DNA from: Candidatus Omnitrophota bacterium
GTDB taxonomy: Bacteria > Omnitrophota > Gorgyraeia > JABMRG01
Reading direction: 5' to 3'
NCBI GenBank assembly: GCA_013202935.1
Contig: JABMRG010000141.1
Span: 1-10,687, forward strand
DNA length: 10,687 nt
The position numbers and the translations under genes were made by a program. The notes below the pieces were generated by a model. The model did no database searches. It was not told the origin of the DNA and saw only the letters and a list, made by a program, of their open reading frames with translations. Below, piece by piece: positions 7,004-10,687 of this stretch; the stretch's first letter is position 1; each line of letters opens with the position of its first letter.

Positions 7004-7428
7004 TCTTCGATTTCCTCTATCTCAGTATAAGTCAATATATCTATATTGCGCTCGGCATTCTGTCTGGACCATTTAAGTGAGTACCTCAACCTCTTAAGCA
7101 GAATCTCATCCTCCTCATAATCATCCTCATCCCCAAGATCCTCTTCTTCTAACTGTTCTACCACTTGTTCCCAGACAAAATTATTCTGCATAAACTCTTC
7201 CTCACCTGAGAACTCGCCCTCTTCAACAACAGGATAGGCTTCAAAATCAAAACTCTTATCCTCAAGTAATAGCACTGCCTTGAGATAATCATTGGAGATC
7301 GAAATCGCTCTTAGTGAAGTAGAGAAGGCGTGGTTTATAAAGACTATTGATGCAGATACAATAACAACTGTAATTAAAACCTCTATAAGTAAGAATGCTC
7401 TATTCTTCTGGCTCAAATTTATAATCAT
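7000..7428 (-). CDS. gspI: Minor pseudopilin GspI with Ala at the cleavage site
   Basis: This is a tip-complex pseudopilin. The 142-residue protein has the signal MIINLSQKNRA|FLLIEVLITVVIV. The residue before cleavage is Ala rather than the usual Gly, and mature Glu5 is present at residue 16. The membrane helix runs to about residue 31, followed by HAFSTSLRAISISNDYLKAVLLLEDK, which fits GspI. Acidic runs occur at 69-78 and 92-108 (EQLEEEDLGDEDDYEEDE), and the tail ends IEEIEE. It overlaps gspH by 29 bp. A short AAGG lies only 3 nt before the ATG, so the in-frame TTG at codon 5 is an alternative start. Confidence 0.85.
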   Translation of the reverse strand: MIINLSQKNRAFLLIEVLITVVIVSASIVFINHAFSTSLRAISISNDYLKAVLLLEDKSFDFEAYPVVEEGEFSGEEEFMQNNFVWEQVVEQLEEEDLGDEDDYEEDEILLKRLRYSLKWSRQNAERNIDILTYTEIEEIEE

Positions 7429-7903
7429 AAACCTTAATAAGTCCTGTGGCTGATTCTGTAGAGACCGTATGCGTCACCTCGTCTCTGTTGGTAAGATATA
7501 TCAGAGCAGGTGTTATGTTGCCATCTGGTAAAAAATCTATTGCTTCCTCATCAGCCTCAATCTCTATTGCTTCGCTTATCTTAAAAGTCTTACCCCATCT
7601 CCCCTGTATGGCTTCAAAATCATCCTCATCTTCTTCCTGCCTGAGGATCTTGTAATTCTTTTTATCTATATTAAGCAGAAACCTGTAAGGTATTCTTTCA
7701 AAAATAGCCCTCTCGCGGCAAAACTGCATAATAACTGATATATCTTTGGCAGAAGAAGTAAGTCTTAAGTCCTCATAGGTTCTCTTAAATAAAGGGGTAG
7801 ATATCGTAACTAAGGCAAGAATAATTACCGCTACTAATAATAGCTCTAAAAGTGTAAAACCAGAACTATTACTCCTCTTCTGTTTCCCAGTTTGTAATAT
7901 CAT
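7400..7903 (-). CDS. gspH: Minor pseudopilin GspH
   Basis: This is a minor pseudopilin linking the tip complex to the GspG shaft. The 167-residue protein has the prepilin signal MILQTGKQKRSNSSG|FTLLELLLVAVIILA, with Gly at -1 and Glu at +5. The GspH beta domain shows YEDLRLTSSAKDISVIMQF after the helix and the characteristic IDFLPDGNITPALIYLTN near the C-terminus. The start lies 35 bp inside gspG. An in-frame TAG sits four codons upstream and no other start codon precedes the cleavage site, which fixes the ATG at 7903. There is no good Shine-Dalgarno sequence, so initiation probably depends on coupling to gspG translation. The tail is acidic (FEPEE). Confidence 0.88.
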   Translation of the reverse strand: MILQTGKQKRSNSSGFTLLELLLVAVIILALVTISTPLFKRTYEDLRLTSSAKDISVIMQFCRERAIFERIPYRFLLNIDKKNYKILRQEEDEDDFEAIQGRWGKTFKISEAIEIEADEEAIDFLPDGNITPALIYLTNRDEVTHTVSTESATGLIKVYDYKFEPEE

Positions 7904-8285
7904 CGTCGCTTTCTATGCCATCAGGGCCAAAAGAAGAGAGGTCATAATCTTGTGTATTGTGTACTCCGGGTGAGGCATAAGTATAGGGGTTTCCCCATGG
8001 GTCTTTAGGAATCTTTTTTATATAAGGGCGTTTCCAGTTTGGAGGAGTGGGAGAACTAGAAGGTTTTACCTTAAGCGCTCTTAGGCCCTGCTCTGAGCTG
8101 GGAAACATCCCATTATCAAGCTCATATAGCCCCAGTGCTACTGAAAGGTTCTCAATGCCGCCGCTGGCTGCAGCAACACGCGCCTCCTGTGACCTTCCAA
8201 CAAGATTCGGCACTACCATCGCTGCCAGGACACTTATGATAATTACTACCAGCATAAGTTCTATCAACGTAAATGCTCTTCTCAT
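7869..8285 (-). CDS. gspG: Major pseudopilin GspG
   Basis: This is the main subunit of the T2SS pseudopilus. The 138-residue protein has a very short leader MRRA|FTLIELMLVVIIISV. The cleavage site has Ala instead of Gly at -1, and Glu5 is present. The core is highly characteristic: LYELDNGMFPSSEQGLRAL, NWKRPYIKKIPKDPWGNPY and the calcium-site region YDLSSFGPDGIESDDDITNW. These identify GspG rather than a T4 pilin. It ends in an acidic ETEEE tail. A strong AAGGAG site (8292-8297) precedes the ATG by about 6 nt and lies 3 nt from the arm of the 207-bp palindrome. A GspG should be made in excess over its neighbours, so this junction is a plausible place for expression control. Confidence 0.95.
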   Translation of the reverse strand: MRRAFTLIELMLVVIIISVLAAMVVPNLVGRSQEARVAAASGGIENLSVALGLYELDNGMFPSSEQGLRALKVKPSSSPTPPNWKRPYIKKIPKDPWGNPYTYASPGVHNTQDYDLSSFGPDGIESDDDITNWETEEE

Positions 8286-8289
8286 CTCA

Positions 8290-8298
8290 TCTCCTTCT
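8290..8298 (-). promoter_or_regulatory. Ribosome binding site of gspG abutting the palindrome
   Basis: On the minus strand AGAAGGAGA precedes the gspG ATG by about 6 nt, the best Shine-Dalgarno sequence among the pseudopilin genes. The inverted-repeat arm ends at 8300. If the RNA hairpin forms, the site sits at its base, where access or RNA cleavage could affect gspG translation. Confidence 0.7.
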
Positions 8299-8299
8299 T

Positions 8300-8506
8300 A
8301 GGGAACGTTTCACTCGCTCCCAACCCCTTTAGTTCCATAAGGTTACGTTAATGACCATTACACTTTTGCTCCAAGCATGGGGACACTTCACTTACTTTAC
8401 CATATAGTAAATCAATGTGAAGTGTCCCCAGTGTTAGAAAAAGTGTAATATACATTTTTATAACTCCTTGTGCAGCAATATGTAATGAGCGAGTGAAACG
8501 TTCCCT
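8300..8506. repeat. 207-bp nested palindromic element between lacI and gspG
   Basis: Three perfect inverted repeats share one centre near 8403: 20-bp outer arms at 8300-8319/8487-8506 (AGGGAACGTTTCACTCGCTC and its complement), 11-bp middle arms at 8357-8367/8439-8449 (ATTACACTTTT) and 14-bp inner arms at 8378-8391/8417-8430 (TGGGGACACTTCAC). An apical 5-bp stem (8396-8400/8407-8411) has a 6-nt loop. The gaps between outer and middle arms are 37 nt on both sides, with partial complementarity. The right arm ends 1 nt from the lacI stop; the left arm ends 3 nt from the gspG ribosome site. There is no reading frame, no T-tract terminator and no convincing target-site duplication. It could be a MITE or REP-like element, or a long RNA hairpin for processing. 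Confidence 0.85.
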
Positions 8507-9511
8507 CTATATTTTTGTACAAGACTTGCGTTCTACAAGTTTTGTCTTAAGAAGTATCTTGATAGGGTATGTCTTTTTACCTGCTACTATCTGGTTTAAG
8601 AACTCAACTCCCATTCTGCCCATTTCTGTTATCGGCTGCCAGACTGTTGTTAAGCCCACAGGTGAGTATCTGCACAAAGGGTTATCATCAAAACCTACTA
8701 TAGATATATCCTCAGGGACATTCAGGCCCTTCTTTCTTGCAACATCGATGGCCTCCATTGCCATTACATCGCTTGCAGCAAAAATAGCGGTAGGCGGTTC
8801 TTTCAATTTAAGAAGATACTCCATGGCTCCCCTTGCGGGTGAGCGCAGGAAATGGCCTACGGTAATATACTTTGTGGTAAGCCTTATGCTATTTTCTTTC
8901 ATGCATGCCTTAAAGCCATCGAGCCTCTTCTTACCGGCCTCGGTAGAGAGGTCTCCTGCGATAGTAGCTATTCTTTTGTGGCCAAGTTTAATAAGATACT
9001 TTGTAACTTCTATAGCAGCATCTTCATTATTGATAGCAATTGAATTTATCGGCTCTTTTTCAAAAGAGTTATTGAGCACTACGCAAGGGATCTTGCGAGC
9101 AAGGACTTTCTTCAGTTGCTGCTTATCTCCATTTATATCAGCGAATACAATACCATCGATATAATCAGGGCTTAATGCATTACTCGTAAGCCAGTCTTCA
9201 TGCTGATGCCTCTCGCTCACATGCATCATAATATCCACCTTTAATCTACTCGCTGCCAGGGCAACTCCCCTTATAACCTCTGTGGCATAGAAGGAATGAA
9301 ATATATCCTCAAAGCGCGGGATAATAACACCAAAGACCTTGCCTGTCTTTCTTTTGGTAGCAGAAGTTACTATAGCATTTAGCCTTAGGTCCCCTATTAC
9401 CTTGTTTACTCTTTCTCTATCTTGGGTCTTTACATTTGGCGCCCCTTGCAAAACCCTTGATACCACCATTGAAGATAGGCCTGTTTTTTTTGCAATATCA
9501 CTTATTCTCAA
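8507..9511 (-). CDS. LacI-family transcriptional regulator embedded in the T2SS operon
   Basis: This is a 334-residue repressor-type protein of normal family length. The N-terminal LacI HTH is complete (RISDIAKKTGLSSMVVSRVLQG, about 2-23). A periplasmic-binding-protein-like effector domain follows from about 58, with HKRIATIAGD (179-188) and the hallmark PTAIFAASDVMAMEAIDVARKKGLNVPEDISIVGFDD. The family usually senses sugars or nucleosides. The start codon is TTG; upstream of it, only six sense codons separate it from the in-frame gspF stop TAG. The TTG is needed for a full HTH and has AAGGGG 9 nt before it. The hinge segment (45-58, NAIVTSATKRKTGK) has no leucine, although the family normally carries one there. 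It lies 18 bp after gspF, so it is probably cotranscribed. Targets and ligand are unknown. Confidence 0.92.
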   Translation of the reverse strand: MRISDIAKKTGLSSMVVSRVLQGAPNVKTQDRERVNKVIGDLRLNAIVTSATKRKTGKVFGVIIPRFEDIFHSFYATEVIRGVALAASRLKVDIMMHVSERHQHEDWLTSNALSPDYIDGIVFADINGDKQQLKKVLARKIPCVVLNNSFEKEPINSIAINNEDAAIEVTKYLIKLGHKRIATIAGDLSTEAGKKRLDGFKACMKENSIRLTTKYITVGHFLRSPARGAMEYLLKLKEPPTAIFAASDVMAMEAIDVARKKGLNVPEDISIVGFDDNPLCRYSPVGLTTVWQPITEMGRMGVEFLNQIVAGKKTYPIKILLKTKLVERKSCTKI

Positions 9512-9520
9512 TTTCTTATA

Positions 9521-9526
9521 CCCCTT
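9521..9526 (-). promoter_or_regulatory. Ribosome binding site supporting the TTG start of lacI-type gene
   Basis: AAGGGG on the minus strand lies 9 nt before TTG at 9511. The same AAGGGG form precedes gspD. The next in-frame Met (residue 15) would cut the HTH in half, so the TTG is the right start. Confidence 0.65.
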
Positions 9527-9529
9527 TCT

Positions 9530-10687
9530 CTACCTGACCATCATATTTAATTGGAATATCGGTAACAACATTGCTATAACTATAAACCCGACAACTATTC
9601 CCATAAAAAGTATTAACGCTGGTTCTATCATTGATGTAAGGGTCTTTATGGACCTATCCAGTTCAGTATCATATGCATCGGCAATCTTAAAGAGCGATCT
9701 TTCTAAAGTGCCACTCTCCTCGCCAACAGCTATCATGTTGATCATCATGCTGGGAAAGTTCTTGCTCTGCCTTATTGACTTAGATAGTGGGGCACCTTCT
9801 ACCACATCTTTCCTTGCTTTATCCAGCTCCTGCCTGATAATATCATTTCCTATTGTAGTGTTTGCCACACCGAGTGCCTGTACAATAGGAACGCCGTTGG
9901 AGATCAGTGTACCTAATGTCCTGCCAAATCTCGCTATCTCTCCTTTTTGAATAAAGGGTCCTATTACAGGTACTTTTAGTTTAAACTTATCAAATACTGC
10001 TTTACCCTCTTTTGTCCTAGACCAGCGATTAAAGGTAAATATAAGAGCAGCTATGCCTACTAAGATAAAGATCCAGAATTTGGCAAAGAACCCACTTATG
10101 GCAATAAGAAGTTTTGTCGGTAGAGGAAGTGCCTGGCCTAGATCTATAAATATAGCTGTAAGACGAGGTGCTACAAAACTCAAAAGGACAAATATAGTAA
10201 TAAACCCGACAAACGCCATAAGCGCAGGATATGCCAGGCTTGCGCGTATCTTAGAGACAGTATCCTCATCCTTCTCTAAAAAATCACTTAAGCGCCTCAG
10301 GACATCTTCTAATGTGCCGCTTATCTCACCTGAGCCTACCATATTCACATAGAGTGTAGAAAATATCTTGGGATGTTTCTTCAGGGCAGCAGAATATGTA
10401 GCACCATCTCGCACATCATCCCGTAAAAGGCCTATGGTATGCTTAAGTTCCGGGCTATCAGTCTGCTCTATGAGAACACCCAGCGCATTAAGAATAGTAA
10501 GCCCTGAGTCTAATAGGTTTGAAAGCTGCCGTGTAAAATTACTTAAGTCACGAAGCGGCACTCCCTTTATAAAGAACTGCCTGCCCCTCGATTTCTTAAT
10601 AAATGCGGCTGTCTCTTCTTCAAGAGATAATGTATAAAGCCCCATTCCGCTTAGCTTAACAGCTGCCTGTTGGGCATTTTCTGCTTC
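9530..10687 (-). CDS. gspF: Inner-membrane platform protein GspF (5' end cut off by window edge)
   Basis: This is the polytopic core of the T2SS inner-membrane platform. The frame remains open from an internal Met codon at 10645 up to the right edge. The extra 14 codons (EAENAQQAAVKLSG) match the conserved N-terminal GspF segment that precedes GL.P..., so the real start lies outside the window. Two GspF repeats are present: the first starts at FTRQLSNLLDSGLTILNAL and includes GSGEISGTLEDVL; the second starts at RFGRTLGTLISNGVPIVQAL and includes AVGEESGTLERSL. Three membrane segments are visible: after KIRASLAYP, around FWIFILVGIAALIF, and near the C-terminus (ILFMGIVVGFIVIAMLLPIF). The stop TAG is followed 18 bp later by lacI. 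PilC of T4P is the homologous alternative; the adjacent pseudopilins support GspF. Confidence 0.94.
   Translation of the reverse strand, partial: EAENAQQAAVKLSGMGLYTLSLEEETAAFIKKSRGRQFFIKGVPLRDLSNFTRQLSNLLDSGLTILNALGVLIEQTDSPELKHTIGLLRDDVRDGATYSAALKKHPKIFSTLYVNMVGSGEISGTLEDVLRRLSDFLEKDEDTVSKIRASLAYPALMAFVGFITIFVLLSFVAPRLTAIFIDLGQALPLPTKLLIAISGFFAKFWIFILVGIAALIFTFNRWSRTKEGKAVFDKFKLKVPVIGPFIQKGEIARFGRTLGTLISNGVPIVQALGVANTTIGNDIIRQELDKARKDVVEGAPLSKSIRQSKNFPSMMINMIAVGEESGTLERSLFKIADAYDTELDRSIKTLTSMIEPALILFMGIVVGFIVIAMLLPIFQLNMMVR

Noticed and set aside
8320..8486. A promoter for gspG inside the palindrome
   Set aside because: Only isolated -10-like strings such as TACTAT were found, without an acceptable -35 at 16-18 bp.
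8295..8511. Target-site duplication flanking the palindrome
   Set aside because: The flanks (CTT before the left arm, CTATA after the right arm) share no direct repeat longer than two or three bases.
8493..9164. A 223-codon open frame on the plus strand
   Set aside because: It is antisense to the lacI gene, has no recognisable domain, begins inside the palindrome arm, and the minus-strand frame carries clear LacI-family motifs.
9512..9532. GspF-LacI fusion by stop-codon read-through (same frame, TAG then six codons)
   Set aside because: lacI has its own ribosome site and a suitable TTG start, and the shared frame has a one in three chance of occurring.
9339..9950. A 203-codon plus-strand open frame across the lacI/gspF junction
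   Set aside because: It runs antisense through two well-supported genes; its hydrophobic look comes from the complement of membrane-segment codons in gspF.

Overview
The window is almost completely filled by one strand of genes (all on the minus strand, so reading runs right to left). They encode most of a type II secretion system (T2SS), with some components built like type IV pilus (T4P) parts. Gene order in the direction of transcription: gspF (5' end outside the window), a LacI-family regulator, gspG, gspH, gspI, gspJ, gspK, a gspL/PilM-PilN fusion, a gspM/PilO-like gene, a 196-bp control region, a minimal MerR-family regulator, a GspA/ExeA-like AAA ATPase, a GspC/PilP-like protein, and the secretin gspD (3' end outside the window). 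The assembly ATPase gspE and the prepilin peptidase gspO are not in the window; gspE would be expected just beyond the right edge.

Layout. 9530-10687: inner-membrane platform protein GspF. 8507-9511: LacI-family repressor with a TTG start, 18 bp after gspF. 8286-8506: a non-coding interval almost entirely occupied by a 207-bp nested palindrome, ending 3 nt from the gspG ribosome binding site. 5187-8285: five overlapping pseudopilin genes G-H-I-J-K. 3183-5185: gspL and gspM. 2987-3182: a clear sigma70-type promoter reading toward merR, three copies of a CTCCCTAnnTAGGGAG dyad, and a terminator-like hairpin in the leader. 1-2986: merR, exeA-like, gspC-like and gspD, tightly packed.

How the genes work together (family knowledge plus inference). 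GspD forms the outer-membrane channel. The ExeA-like ATPase probably assists secretin assembly. GspC, L and M form the inner-membrane ring with GspF. GspG is the major pseudopilin, and H, I, J and K form the pseudopilus tip. The gene order and the promoter at 3089-3117 suggest two transcription units: (E?)-F-lacI-G-H-I-J-K-L-M, and merR-exeA-C-D. Each carries its own regulator, which is not the classical arrangement.

Organism. The DNA is moderately AT-rich with heavy use of ATA isoleucine codons. The secretin, LPS-type envelope machinery and T2SS indicate a Gram-negative (diderm) bacterium. The short GspC with a PilP-like end, the PilM-PilN style GspL and the acidic pseudopilins look more like an uncultured diderm lineage, for example Omnitrophota or another PVC-related or Elusimicrobiota-like phylum, than Proteobacteria. 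This assignment is inference only.

The points most worth a second look are the 207-bp palindrome between lacI and gspG, the triple-dyad promoter and leader of merR, and the embedding of two different regulators in a secretion operon.
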